Shown one piece after another: positions 41,701 to 56,700 of a DNA stretch of 64,000 nucleotides; position 1 is the first letter of the stretch; each line of letters starts with the position of its first letter. The notes beneath the pieces were generated by a model, which saw only the letters and a list, made by a program, of their open reading frames with translations, ran no database searches and was not told the origin of the DNA. The position numbers were made by a program, and so were the translations under genes. Origin of the DNA: Opisthocomus hoazin (Eukaryota > Chordata > Aves > Opisthocomiformes > Opisthocomidae); assembly GCF_030867145.1 (NCBI RefSeq), contig NC_134422.1:8318531-8382530 (forward strand), given 5' to 3'.

Positions 41701-44700
41701 CATGAATATCCTGTGTGTCATACAGAGTCTCAGACTAGGCAAACACAAATCTCCCCTCTGGGCATATAAGCTATTAATACATATTTCTGAATTCATTCAG
41801 ACTGAATAAACCGAGAAAGATATGTATGTCAGTGAAAAAATACCCTGGTGACTAAGCAACTATCTTGTTCCATAAATCCAACTAATATTCCACAGGTTGT
41901 TCTGCTGATATAGACTGCAAATCAGGTCAGGATTATCATCACATGCAACTGTTCCTGAGAGACTGATAATGAGATCAGGAACTAAAAGTACAAGAGCCTC
42001 AGCTAGAAGAGACTTGAACGAAGGATCCCAGCTCTGCTCCAGCATTCTGCAGAAAGGGGCATACTAAGTCGTTCTCTATCATGAGCCAAATGCAATAACT
42101 GTCACAGTATTCACCATGACGCAAAGTGAAATTTCCTTCTAAGGCAGAGGTTACACAGCTTAGTGCAGTAAGACCAAATACAAACTTGAGAGATCACAGT
42201 CGAACACACTCAGTTAATATAAACACTTTTCTCAGCACAGTAGGCAAGAAGCATTCAGCTCTACCTGCTTGCTACCACTGGCAACAATCCCCTGTTTCTC
42301 TTCAGTTTTTGTTTTGTTTTGCATCACAGATGGACCATTTACTTGTAGGTATCATTTTTCAAGAATTTATTCTGTATAATCACAATTATCAGACTAAATG
42401 TTGCTTCTGTGGTTCATAAAACTGTGTAAGACTGATATTCTCCTGCCAATGAAGAGAAAAGGAAAGAAAATGTGAGACAGGTGTTCTCACACTGTCATAC
42501 TGTTTGGTCCTACGTATGGCACAGCATGTACTGATCAGTTCCTTTTTCAGTTGACAAGAGGCTTAAAATCAGGTCTTTTTAGGCAGGAGGGAAGGCATAC
42601 AGAGTATACGGGCACACAGAGCTAGGGGTAACTTGGAGAAAACCTAGCTACTAGTAAGTGCTTCTCTTTGAAAACTGCATGAGACAGACACTCCCAGGTG
42701 CGGCAGCCTGGAAGAGCAGCAAGGTCCTGCACCTGGGTCAGGGCAACCTCTGGCATCAGTACAGGCTGGGGGATGAAGGAATGGAGAGCAGCCCTGCTGA
42801 GAAGGACTCCGGGGTAACTGGGGATGAAAAGCTGGACACAAGCAGACCATGTGCACCTGCAGCCCAGCAAGCCAACCATGCCCTGGGCTGCATCCCCAGC
42901 AGCGTGGGCACAGGGCGATGGAGGGGATTCTGCCCCTCTGCTCTGCTGAGACCCCCCAGGAGCCCTGCGTCCAGCTCTGGAGCCCTCAGCACAGGACAGA
43001 CCTGGAACTGTGAGAGCGGGGCCAGAGGAGGCCACAGCAATGATCTGAGGGCTGGAAGCCCTCTGCTGTGAGGAAAGGCTGAGAGAGTTGGGGCTGTTCA
43101 GCCTGGAGAAGAGAAGGCTCCAGGGAGACCTTATTGCAGCCTTTCCGTACTTAAAGGGGGCTTATAAGAAAGATGGGGACAGGCATTTTAGCAGGGCCTA
43201 TTGAGATAGGACAAGGGGTAACAGTTTTAAACTGAAAGAGGGTAGATTTAGACTGGGTATAAGGAAGAAAATTTTTACAATGGGAGTGCTGAGGCCCTGG
43301 CACAGGTTGCCCAGAGAGGTGACAGATGCCTCATCCCTGGAAATATTCAAGGTCAGGTTGGATGGCGCTCTGAGCAGTCTGATCGAGTTGAAGATGTCCC
43401 TGCTCATTGCAAGGGGTTGGACCAGATGGCCTTTAAAAGTCCTTTCCAATCAAAAGCATTCTGTGATTCTATGATGGAGCTCCAGAAAAAGACAGTGGAC
43501 AAAAAGTAGAGACCACTGTGAGCTTAACAACAGAATATACTTAAGCTTGGTGCAAATACGACCAAATCTCAGTGTTGTTACTCTGCAACTCTCATCTGCA
43601 GATGGGAGACAATGCAGGAATTGCAATATTCAAGAAAAAACCCTCTGATATTATTACAGGGCTATAAAATGAGATGGAACACTTCTAGGGTTTCTAGGGG
43701 AACACAACTTGCAGTTAAAAATGCAGCATGTTTTTGGTTGCAGATATAACAAAATACATAACTGAAAGACACCTTTGCTTATCACTGATTAAAGTTCACA
43801 AAGCCTCTGACACCTTCAATTTCCCACTACTTTTAACAGCTTCTGCATTTTCCAAAATTATTGTGATATCAAGACTATAAGAACTTTTTATTCTATCAGA
43901 AAGGTGTGCATAAATAGCAAAGGATCCCCATCAATCTAGACGCAAGCTTCCTCATCAGAAAGACTTCAAAATGTTCAATTATTTAAAAATGTTTATTTTC
44001 AGAAAAAATAATTTAATAGCTTTATAGACAAGAGATACTTTTAAATCTAGAGTTGTGCTTTATTATACAGATCAAAACAAATTTGCTCAAGTATATGAGT
44101 ATTGAAAACTCACCTTCCAGAAATTATCTACTTTGCCATAAACGAGAGATTGGTTCTGCCTTTTGATGTCATTAATGTGTTTAATGTCACTGGAATTCAG
44201 ATGCTGCTCTACCACAAACCCAAGGAAGCTGTTATCCGGAGTGTGAGCTGTAAGAAACAGAGCATATTCAAAACCTTTTGAAGTATCAGTTAATGTTAGA
44301 AAAGTGTGAATGTTGTCAGAAAACTAGGTATAAGGAACACACTATTCAACAGACCACTTCCTTCACTTTCATACTGAGAGATACACTTGCTTGCTTTATT
44401 ATCTGGAATAGTTCTTATTAATTTTAGTCCTGCTGCATATGTCTACTGAAGTAAGCAGTTATTTTCTGGCTTGTTTCTGGCAATAAAAATTCTGTAGCTG
44501 GACCAATGCCAATAATAAATGATTTTGTGTGTGCTAAGCTCTATTTTCTTATGAGAGATAAGAGAACCAGAAGAAATCCAGCTTGACAATCTCAGAGATG
44601 TAATACCAATAATTTGAAAAACCCTGCTTTTATGCTAGTTAACAAAGTCGTATGTTGTTCAATGTCACAAATAAATTGTAGTAAGTTTCTTGGGTTTACC

Positions 44701-47700
44701 TTCTAAATTGGAAGAGCTAACACCAACCATCCAACTCACTGCATACTATGTATCCATGCTACTTGCTAGCCTACAAAGTCACACTATGCAGATCAGAATA
44801 CAAATTTCACTGCCTAATTCATTCAGATACATCTATTGTTGTAAGTGAATTGTTGCATTAATCCAGTGCCCAGACAAAAAAAAGTACATGCAAAGGATAT
44901 GCAATTTACTCTTAGTTTTCTATATTATTTTTGGCCTCTGTCAGCCTTTTTCCAGCAGTGACATCCATCAATACTAGTCACTGTTCTCCTCCTCACAGGC
45001 CTATAGGCTCATTAAAATGAAGGGGTTTTGTTGGTTTGGGTCTTTTTTCCTTTTTGTAGACAGGGTGTTTAATTCCAGGGATGGATTTCAACATTCAAGG
45101 CTTCAGGTACAAATCCATCCCTACTACATAAAAATTACTCCAACATGTGGGATTTTTGTGCCTCTCTAAAAAGTGTCATACCCTCGGAAGTTCACATAGA
45201 AACAGGCTGCAATAAACACTAGGATCACTTCTGTAAGTCTGCCTTTTAAATTCTGGCACACAAGCTGACAACTTCTTACTAAGGACACTTTGAAAAGTTA
45301 AAAAAACCCCAAAGACAACGCCCCAGGCGTTTATGCTGCATGCAATGCTAAACCTATGGTCCGAGTTCTAAAAAAATAAATAAATAAAAAAAATTCTATT
45401 GCAATTACGAGGTTTTGCTTTTTGATTGCTGAAAATCAGCCAACTGGATAATGCAGTGGAACAGAGAAACCACACACAGCATACGCTTCCCTCTGCCACT
45501 GCATTTAGTCTTTCAAATGACTATTACTCTTTTTCACAAAAAATGCCTCAGCAACAGCTAGGCACCCACTTAGACCCAAGGACTTTTTAGAATTTAGCAC
45601 AGCAAATGGCACGTTGCAAATATGCCTGAAAGGGGCATTTTTCCATCCTTTCATATTTTTGGATGAGAGATTGCATTCAAAGGAGAGGCAAGGCAGTATA
45701 CACTCAAAAGAAAAATAAACCTTTGTTAAAGTTAGCACTTAGAACTGGTGGAATTCAGTGCCTCAAACATCACTGACAGGAAGCACTCGGATGGATTTTT
45801 AAGCAAGATCATGCAGTTTTAAAAGTACCAGTGCTGTTATTTTGCATAAAAGAATTTAAATAAAACACATAAAAAGGGGAAAAAACCCTCATGTCTCTGG
45901 AAAGCTCAGAGAACAGTCAAGCACTTGGTAATATGCCAAAGGTTTGAATATGCCTTGCTTGCTCCTCAGTAATAATTTTCTGCCCTTATAATCAGAGTTC
46001 TCAAAACATAACAGAGTCTGGGGATCCTGGGAACGTGTCCAGTGTTCCAATCTGTCCTAAAATCTTTACTGATGCATAACATGCCCTTCCAATCAGAACC
46101 CTACAAAGATCGTGCTCTCTCTGCAGCAGAGAGCTAAGAACAAAAATAAACCTTATATATTAAATATGGAAGAACACTGACTCTTCTGCACTTAGTACAA
46201 AAAGAAGTAATATCTTTCAATAACTTCTAGCACTGGAATCATTCATGCTTCAGAATGAGTTTGCCTGCTGTCTCTTTACCACTCTTCCTGCAAAGGAAAA
46301 CTAGCAGTCATTTCAGTAGTAAAAACTGGAAATGGTTATTTATTGAAATTCCAGCGTAGTCATACTCTTCTGAAAATTCATTATGAAGTGACTTGCTTCG
46401 AATAAGAGACTACAACAGTAGCCTATACTGCCACAACAGAGATCATGCCTAAAGAGAAGATTTACTTTCTTCTGCATTTCATGGAAGGGGGATTGAGGAG
46501 GGCCCACACACAGCTGTACCACAAGTATTCACACAACTATTTTCCTCAAGCGCATCATCAGCCATGCTGCTATCTTGAACAAGACCTCACTCACAAATTT
46601 CCCAGCAGCTGGACTACTTAAATACAGCATGATTGAGTGTTCGGCTCCTTTTTTATGTTTAGGACATACACTAATAAATATTAGCAAATCATGTGGCTAT
46701 GGAACAAGCTCTGCTTACTAATGCCCAGACACAAACTCTGCAACCACTTCCAAGTCACATTTCCCTACCACGCGTTTTGTAACTCGCTTTGAAACAACTG
46801 TGAATGCAGTCTTTTTATCTTTTGAACAACCTTCACTTATATTTCTCTGGAAAAACTTGCACAGCAAATGTTGACAGACAAAATATGCCTCTCTCCAGAA
46901 TTTTACAGGGCAACTCAAATGAAAAGCATGTGACCCAGACAGCAGCATGTGTAATTCTGCCATGAAAAGCAGAAAAGTTTGAAAGCATCAACTCTGAAGC
47001 CTGACGAGAGAACAGTGCATGCCCTGGCCTTAGCCTTGGACGAGGACCACCACCAAACTCTGGAGGTCAGGCTGGTCACTACCACGTGTTTCTTTACAGA
47101 CTTGGGCTGAGAAGTTGCTGCACGCAACCACACAACAGCACGCACTTTCCTCTTTCCTAAGACTCACTTACCCTCAAGCTAGCTGGCGGCAGTGAATCTT
47201 TCTGCACCTCTCCAAGATAACAAATTTGAACCACTACTACAGCATGCAAAAGAGAAAGATCTTTTGATTCTAGAACCTAGTGCCATAAAGTCAAAGACTA
47301 GGGCTGGGGCAGGTCACTGCAATGATTTAATCTGACCAAGTTTATACAGAATTTATGTTTTTTTTCTGTTTCATTTCTTTTTTTTTTTTAAAGATATTTA
47401 ACAATGCTTCAAAGATCTACAACAATGCTGAAATCTACTACTTGTTTTTCAATAGCTTTGCACACTGCTGGCAAAAAAGTGTGAACTGGTCCATCTCAAG
47501 ATGAATGCTCAGAACACGAAAAAACAAGCTAGGCAAAAATTTTGAGAAATCCACAAAAAAATAGAGACAAAAACCTATTTTTGCTGAGTGCTAGTTTATT
47601 AATATCGAATACAAAGAAACAGTGAAGGAACTGTGCTGCTCAGTTGTTGAGAGAAAAAAGGAAAAATACAACAACATAGTTACGAACTTCAGTTTAACAT

Positions 47701-50700
47701 GACGAAATGCAAGACTGCAGTTTATAAAAATGCAATCTAGCAAGTTCCTCAAAAACCTATCACTCCATAGCAGGATTTGAGAAGATAAAACTAACAAAGC
47801 CAAACTCACTGACACTTGAAAGAAAAGCCATTCACCATTTTCCACAGGTACCCTGAGAATACAGTTCCCTACCATTATTTATATAAGCTGATATTGTTAT
47901 TTTCTGATTGCTCAGTGGAAACACAATAGAGCTTTTGCATTGTCTACAGACATGATTCTGCCCATTTAGCAGATGCATGTTATTAAACAATTAATTTGTC
48001 TTTCATAATACAAAAATTCTTCTCAATGACTGCATTCCTTTTTAAAACTCCAAATTATTTATAAACACAAGGGTACTTACGGAACATTGTATAAAACTGC
48101 TGTGGGTTAAGGTTCCACTTTCCCCATGGTGTCTTGTGGCCTTTAGACTGGGCATAATGGGCATGGTTAAACTCTGGTTCAGTTCCAAAGGAATCCAGAA
48201 CTCTTAGCATACACCTAGAAGAAAAAAAAATTGCTGTAGGTACATATGCATATACGAATGTATAAGGATGTGTGTATATATACACAGTTATGAAAATTAA
48301 GATGTATTTTGTTTTTGTTTGCAACTGTGGATGATTTATAAACTGAAGGTACATTTTAATTTCAAACATTTCTGTTCATTTAACATTCACAAAGTCATTA
48401 CGATCACCAAATTCAAGGACATATCAGACATTCAAACAGCAACCCTGGAGCTTATTTTGGTTTTCTTTGTTCTTACAGAATGAAGTTATGCTTTAACATC
48501 CAAGCAGAGCTTATGGGAACGCTACTGTTGTCACCCACATTCCTGGGGCTCTGAAGTATAATTCAGGCAGAAGAGGAGAGGATTCTTCATCTATTTTCTA
48601 ATGTTCTTGCCCATTAGTACAAAATCAATGCAATAGCCAACAGCCACGTGCCAAGAAGATGAGAGCAGAATAGTGCTCTGTCTTTAGACAACTGTATTTA
48701 GTCTCCAGGTTCTGACTTTTGGGTCAATTAGACCTACTGGAGAAGTACTGAAGACAATCTGATTTGCTGAAAGCTTGCAGTCAGACAGACCATTTATTTG
48801 TTTATGAAACATTTCATCACAGACTTTTGAAGAAACAATATAAAAGTCAAATGTCTGCAACAACCAGCCTACAACTGAGAGAAACCTTGGCATTGGATTA
48901 CTAAGGGTCTGGGATGAGAGAATCTCACTCAGTCCTTTATTTAAACTTCTATTAATTCCTTGAAGAAGAATAACTTCATTTACGAGTGGCTTCTTTCAAA
49001 AAGGAACACAGTACACGAAAGGGCAGAAAAAGTCTCGGTATGAAGAAGAGGGCACATATTCCAGCATACAGATTCTAGAAGTTACGTTTCCAAAACGCAG
49101 CCTGCCAAACCTTTGATGTGGCTCGGACAGGAACTGTATGGCCATCATACTGACCACTGGCTCCACTGCAAATGAATTGGACTATATGGCTCCAGAGCTG
49201 CTGACCCTATCATTCTTCAGCCCTCCACAAACAAAATTTCCGGAAAAGACTTATACAGGACATCTTCCTACATCATGTGCCACTATGCTATAAAGACATG
49301 AACTCTTATCACTGCACGTTGTACCACTGGGCTTGTACGTGCTGAGGAAGAGACACAACCTCATGGGTGGCAGAGAACGGAGGTAGCTGCAAAAGTTACT
49401 AATAAAAATGGCTATATTTCCCAGTCTTCAACATTTCCCATGCTCCAAGCCCATATATTTGTTCAGTAAAACACCAGGATTTTGGCTTTAAAATGTGAAA
49501 GAATTTAATCCCCAAAAATACATTCATTCACATATTTCTTACATGTTACTCCTTCCTCTGAAGTGTCCATTAAATTGGGAAATAGAAAAAAAAAACACCC
49601 AGCAACTTTCAAATTCTCATATGAAATGCCACCGTTGTACTTGAAAGTACAAATAGAGCAAATTTACTTCTCTTTAAATCTTCAGAGATCTCTCAAGCAA
49701 AAAGAAAGTCAAAATACACAACACATTATGATTCACCAGACAACAAAGCTGACAGATCAGTTTCTGTGCAGTGTTTTATGTCAACCGTTCTCAATGAAAA
49801 TATTTTACAACAGTGGCAATTATCTCTACATCATACAAAATACTCCAGCAGGACCAAAACAACTTCTGCACTGATGAATCACTCCGTAATAAAAGCCCTC
49901 TTCTTTCTTGGCAGGCCTTAAAACAAAATTCTTATCGAATAATACAGCTTTTGGCCAGGTACTTACGTACAGGGAAATGAAAAATGGGTGAAAGCTACTG
50001 AAAAACTCCAACATTAGTAGAGTTTGTCAAATTATACACGTAAGGAGCACTGCATCACATGCAATCACCTCAAAGTTCCTTGTTTCCTCTCTTTTTCCTG
50101 TATTCAGATGTAAGGTAAGTAGCACTAATTGGTCATAAGGATATGTGTAACCATGTCCAATACAGACAGGGTCTCTGAAGCAGGACAGGAAACGTGAGGC
50201 AATGGAAACTAAGCTCCGTCAGGAAGCAGGGGGGGAAAAATATTTATATGATTCAGGCACAGAGAAAGTCAGAATGACGAGAGGAAAAGATCACAGTGGA
50301 AAGTACAAGTGTGTGCAGAAATGGTATGAGAGTTCAAAGGCTCGAGTGGTGAACCTAATCCCTGAAATGCAGCAGAAAAGAACTGGTAAAGATTGAAAAT
50401 TTAGAAATTAATGTAAATAATGCCAGTTATGCTGAACTGATATTTTAACCTATGTAGGAGTGCCTCAGTTGTCTGACCAAGTACTATATTCTCCATTTGT
50501 TTCACTTAGTGGTTTAAATCTCTTTCAATTGACTATTTTTTAAAAAAATTTTGATCTTACATATAATGTTTTAGCATTTCTACAGTGAAATAATTCATTT
50601 TGAAAATGGTGAAACAGGTTGTTTTTTTTTTTTTTCAAAGCAGGGATATATTTTAAATAAAAATGTTAATTTACTGTGATTTTAACTTTAGTGTTTCACT

Positions 50701-53700
50701 CATTTGCCCCATCCTTCCCGAAGTGTCACCCAGCTTTAGCAGAAAGTTGCAGAGAATTACAGCACGCTTTGGAATTGGTGTTAGACTGATTAGTCTATTC
50801 ATCAACTAATTAAAAAGAGGATTGGTGGGTAGCAAACTGCTTACAGAAACATCCATATTAAAGTCGTCTTCTGAGATATCAGAAGCAACAATTTTTGGGC
50901 TTGTAAAAAAAATTTAGGCAAAACGCACCCAGGATTATGACCATTTTTAAAGTGACTGGTTTTGCTTAAATATTGGGCGTAAGCACAATGTTAACTGGGC
51001 TGTCCTAGTGGAAGTATTCCTACACATTTATTCATATCATTCTCCCCCCTGAGGTTGTAATTTTACTCTACTTACATATACTTCATCTTTGGCTACACGA
51101 GCAATGCTGTCCAGCAGCACCCATCCCTGTCAGCAACTAGCACCTATGCCAGCATAAACTGTTAAATAAAGGGTACATATATGCCAGTGGCTGCAGACAT
51201 CTTCCTGGGAGCAAGCTGGTCAAAACCCAACCAGTTCTGGTTTGGAAGCTTTACAGGTGCATTGAGCTCAGGCACAGCAATGTGACAGCACAGATATGCA
51301 GACTCCAGGCTGTTCTACCTTCTGTCCAGCCAGCTCAGATCATGAGCAGTGTCTGTCTGCCTACAGAAATCCTTGCAGACGCACACATTAACTTTCAGGC
51401 CACTCAGTACTTGCCTTTAAAATGTAAAAACTTAGTCAGAAAATAACCCTCCTAAAACAGATGTATTCTAGAGAACATGTAAGCAGCAGGAATGTTGCTC
51501 ATTTTTCAGGATAGCTGTCATGTTAATTTATTTCAAGAATAAAGCCAGTTGGATTTTTGGCATATGGGAATGAGTCATTGCTAGAGAGACTGTAGAAAAA
51601 TGAAAAAAACCACCAGATTCTTCTGCGCTCTATGGAGGATGCGGGTGCTAAGAAAGGCAATGAGCTGCACTCCTCAAACTATATTAAGCTACTAATTTTT
51701 ATGTTGCTTTATTGCACATAAACTGCATTCAAATATCCAGACTTCAGAAGTTAAAAATACAGGATGTCCAAGCATTCTTCTACTTGAAAACAAGGTGCGC
51801 TCAGAAATGAGATCTGTTTTGCTATAGTCATGCTATTCACAGCGCCAATTATACCAGATAAAGCACGTACTACCAAGAGTCCTTGGTGCTACAGATCTCA
51901 GACATACAAACCAGTATTTCAGTTGTTCAGAAATGCTCACCTCTCAGAGTAGCAGGGTCATTCTTGCGAGCTAGCAGTTCTAAAAACCTGATTTGCAATT
52001 GTCAAAAATTCCTCAGGGTTCAAGTTCACTCACAAAGATTATATATGGCACTCTTCTCCAGAGACTGTTCTGAAGACACAGGTATATTCTACCACTCTAT
52101 TCCAATCTGAAGTTAATAAACAAGTTTTAATTTATTTGTATTTGAGTCTGGTCTGAGCTGACCAGCATATCTGCTGAAAACTATATGGCATAAAGCAAAA
52201 CACTTCTTTCAAGACAAAGAATTATTCCTACTGACATTAAATAATACTGAGTGAGAAAGTGAAGTTTGTAAAGAACAAGGGCTATAAGGCAACTTTATTC
52301 ATGATAATGTTTATTTTACTGGAATGAATTAAAGACTACTAAACTAAATAACTACGCTCTTACACTGGACTTGGCAGTTTTAACTTAAAAATATTTTGAT
52401 GACAAAATTTATGAGGTAACTCAGGATGCTGAGAGAAAAAAAAATGATTGCAAGAGGACTGTCAAACAGGAGATGGCTTGCATGAAGCTATGAATTAATT
52501 CTCCTGCTCTAATAAATTCTGGTAGTCTCTGCTAGACTGCAGACCCCATTTTGTACTCTGAACCTGAGGAACAGTATGAAGCAATTAGAGAGATTCCCAA
52601 CACATGCAACAAGGTTGATGAAAGGTCTACAAAACCTCAATTCAAAGGTTGAATTGAAAACCCTGAATTTATGTTGAAGAAAAGTAAATTGAAGTAAAAT
52701 CAGTATATAAAATGTTCTAGAGGCTGGCAAAGAGGGGAAGGAAGAAATTTATTCCCCAGAACCATATTAGAACAAGCAGTAACAGGCAGTTCACAATTAA
52801 TCAGAGCAAGAAAAACCCTTTAAAGAAGAGCTTAACAATATAAAACAATGGCTGGGTTATCTTTTGGAGTCAATAGTAAAAGTTTAGGCAAAAACCTCTC
52901 AAGAAGAACAAACAGATCTGATCTACTTTTCAACTAGGGTATGGTCAAGATGAGTTCCCCTTCCTCCCATGAAATCCAACGTTGCAGAAGAGAGGCGTTA
53001 AGTATTTTTTTTTTCTTCTTCAAAAGCCTAACAAAAACTCCTATATTAGCCTAAGGTATTTATTTAGAGTTAAGTTTATTTCTACTCTCTTAAACGAGAA
53101 AAAGTCAGACATTACCACAAATTAGGAATCAATGAAAAACAGATTGACAATTCAAAATTTAATGATTCATGAAATAAACACGAAAAATTGAAAAGCTAAT
53201 CCAATAATCTCAATGTCACGGTGTATTTCCATATCTTTGTTACAGAATATACCAAGTAGTAAATTGAAAGCAAAAGGGAAGAAACATTTTGAATTTATAA
53301 GTATAGTTTTAAATCCTGACCACAACACTGTATGTGATCGCCTTGTGACAATTACATCTGGCAGACATACAACCAACCGTAGCTCAGTGGAAAATGGGAT
53401 TATCGTTATTAGCAGGCTCCTCAAAACCAGAATATCCGTTTACTCCTCTGCTTCAAAAAAGAGATTAAGACTAATCTAATCTGCAACGCTGATCAGAATA
53501 CTCTCATTTAAAATTAGGCTGAAAAGATCCAATGCTCTAGAAAATCCTGAGGCAGACAGAAAACAATTTTTCTGCCTGCAGTGAACACCTTTCAGTATCT
53601 TCCTTCAAGCAGGATTTACTGAACTTTATGGATGATGAAACACACTTAATTCGATTAGGTACAGAAAAATCTAAGTCAGTAATTTAGATTGGCTTTTATG

Positions 53701-56700
53701 TCACGCTGATATGTATTTGTGCAACACATGGGAGGCTTGCTGCTTTAAGGTTATTAACAAGAAGCAATGTGGTTCTAAAACTGCAGACATTAAGAAGACT
53801 ATACAAAGTAATTTCTTGTGACTGCCATCTTTGGGAAGATGTTTACAGATTACAGAAGCAACAACAACTGCAGTTACCAGCAGATTTATTCTTTATACCT
53901 GCTCCTGAAGACAACTCTCTGCCTAACATCCTAAGGGGTGGAACAGTAAAAATTGCATGGCGGTTGTTGGGCAATACAATTAGAATAGATAAATCTCCAC
54001 AATCATCAATCCAGAACGGCTACAAACACTGACAAGCAAAACATGACTCTGATGTTCCATCTAAACAACAAAATCCAATAAACTCTCAGCTCATCCAATA
54101 ATTTACAGAACAAAAGGGGGGAGGTGTAAAGAAGGGAGGGAAAGAAAGGCAAGGATTATGACTCAACAAGATATAATAATTCATTAAGATTAAAAACGCT
54201 GGAAACCAAGAATCCCAAACTTGCTGGGGGAGATAAAGATAGTATGCAACAAACAGGTCATAGCCCCTTTGTTCCTTAGAGTGAAAGACAACAGAGAACC
54301 ACATTTTTACTTTTAAATACATTCAAACCCACATGGATGTACTCACCCCAGTATTTTGACATGTGTTATTCAACAAAAGCTCTTTAACAAAGCAGTTAAG
54401 AGGTCAAATAAGGGTTATACTTACTGGTAATGAACCCATGACGGACCCAGGGTTTTCTTAAACTGAGTGAGTCCCACAATATCAATGTAAATGAGTTCCA
54501 CAACTTTATCCCCCTGGGTAGGGCAGCCAGATCTGTTACCTACAACCTTCTTCATAATCCTAAACAAAGAAAGAAGGAATATGGAAAAGTATGACTTTCC
54601 AAACACCTTGAATAGATGCTGTAATATAATTTATACCAATAATTCCCCTTTCCAAAAAAGCCTTACTCTTATCTTTTCCAAATCAGGAACCATGTAAGAA
54701 CATTCAAATGCTAAAGATGCTCAGCATTTATTAAAGAACTGTTTATACATCAGTAAAGTGCTAATTTTCACTAAAAACCTCATCTAGTTTAAACAAGAGA
54801 GTAATATGGTTGGAATGTTTAAAAATAGTGTGCTTTGAAATGACTTGAAATAATTTCTGACTTCTATTGACAGCTTTATAGCATAAGAGCTCTCTATAAA
54901 ATTATGGTGTCGTTTGTTATAAAAAAAATGAAAGCTACAGAAAAAGCATACGTGCGCAAGCTTAAAACAGATGTTTTACAGCCAAAACTGAACTAATCTG
55001 CAAAGCAAGACAAAGGTGAGGTAGCAATTTGACCCTAACATAAGCAACTAACTACTCCAAAAGTAATGTGTTTAAAGAATTTAAACGTTTATTTCAAAAT
55101 CAGATACTGAGTGAAGACTAGCAGAAACTGAAGCAGAGGACAGAGAACGAGGCTAGTCTGTGACATTTCCTATTGCAGCTGGTTAAAGCACCTGGAATGT
55201 TTAAAGAATAAGCTGCTTAGTTTGAATTTTACAGCATTAATGTATGAAGTCTCAGGAGCCTGAAGCTACAATGAAAACCCATTATCCTTTTCATAGCACA
55301 TATACTTAGCTCATGAAAATAATCTTGTCGTCTGTTTAGTGAATTATCACTTTCATTTTACGCCGTAAGAAATTATACAGTGTTAACAGAAGCTTCAAGA
55401 GTTTACAATTCTTTTTTTTTGCATTCCAGTTTCAAAAGTGAAAGTAATCTCCTTACTCCTTGAGCTCTGCCAGTGAAGCTGAAATCCTGATGTCATGGCC
55501 CAGTAAGTAGAGAGATGTAATTAAATCACTCCACTGGACTAATTCACCAAGTGGGCCACCGCTAAATGCATTTTCTGCAATCTTGAATCCAGATTCTTTT
55601 GTCAAAAGCCCCAGATGAACAAGAATCTGGAAAGGAAAATCATATGTTAGATTTATCGACATTAAACATGCAACATTATACCTCACAGCATTTTTTTTCT
55701 TTCCAATTATGGCCAAAAAAATCAACCAAAAAAACCCAATATTCCCAACCCCAATGATTTAATTTTGTAATGGATCTCCAGAACAGTAATTATAAGAATG
55801 TTACTGCATTGTTTTGCACTATTATCTGTCACCAGATCAGTAATTAAACAAACACCCCAAACTGGTGTTATTCACAAAATAATCTGTAACTCTGCAGAGA
55901 AAGTTGTGGCTCACACTAACTTGTTTGGATTGAATAACCGTTTATCTTCTCCAGCAGAATATATTTGCTTATGCAAGACAGCATAGTTAAGGAAGGTTGT
56001 GCTACATACCTGGTCTCTTATTTGAGTGTGGGTACATACAGTGCCAGGCATAAAAACTCCCAAACACCAAACATATTTTCTCTCACTCTTTACAAAAAAG
56101 CAACATTCAAAACCTCCTTTTGTTCTGATCTCTTGCAGCTTCCAGAACTGAACTTGACACATTAAAATGAAAAAACTTTTAGCTTTATCTTAACCAGTTG
56201 AGGTAATTAAAAAAAAAATTAATCAAATAAAACAGAACTTTTCACTTCAAGAATCTCAAGGTTTTTAAAATGAACTCATTAGAGGAGGTCTAGTAAACTG
56301 AATCCAATCCAAAGTTCTGGTCAACTTTACGTCTACTCAAATCCGAAAGAAATATGCCATTCAAAGTCTCAATTTTGGACAAAGACGATGTACCATTGTT
56401 GCTTTCTATGACTATGTAAAACACTCTAGTGTCATCAGCTTGTACCAAATTCACAGATTCTCCTTTTAGAAACTTCTGCACAGTCTCTATTTTAACCAAA
56501 ATTAAAGTGGTTAGAAAACTTACTCAAAGATTGACTCATGGAAAGTATGTAAAACTATTTGTAAAGCAAATACCCATTGCTAGAGTAATTTCAAACGGCG
56601 AAATATTTCCTGAAAAGAGGCACAAGTATAAACACGAGCCTTTTAGACATATTTGGTATTTCCACTCTGAAGTTACTTCAAGAAGCTTAAAAAAGCCTCT

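Larger units (their letters stand above)
31604..44113 (-). other. MGAT5 intron (12.5 kb, largest in window)
   Basis: Between residues 460 and 461. AT-rich; it contains an old CR1-like tail at 33681-33757, an AT repeat at 38021-38036, a 20-base T run at 40432-40451 and a long CR1 copy at 42690-43475. I see no host exon or RNA gene. Confidence 0.85.

Noticed and set aside
42658..43071. Plus-strand frame of 137 codons as a host gene
   Set aside because: It is the decayed end of the CR1 ORF2 protein and shadow frames of it.
53769..54032. Plus-strand frame of 87 codons opposite an MGAT5 intron
   Set aside because: No known family, single isolated frame in AT-rich intron; chance is sufficient.
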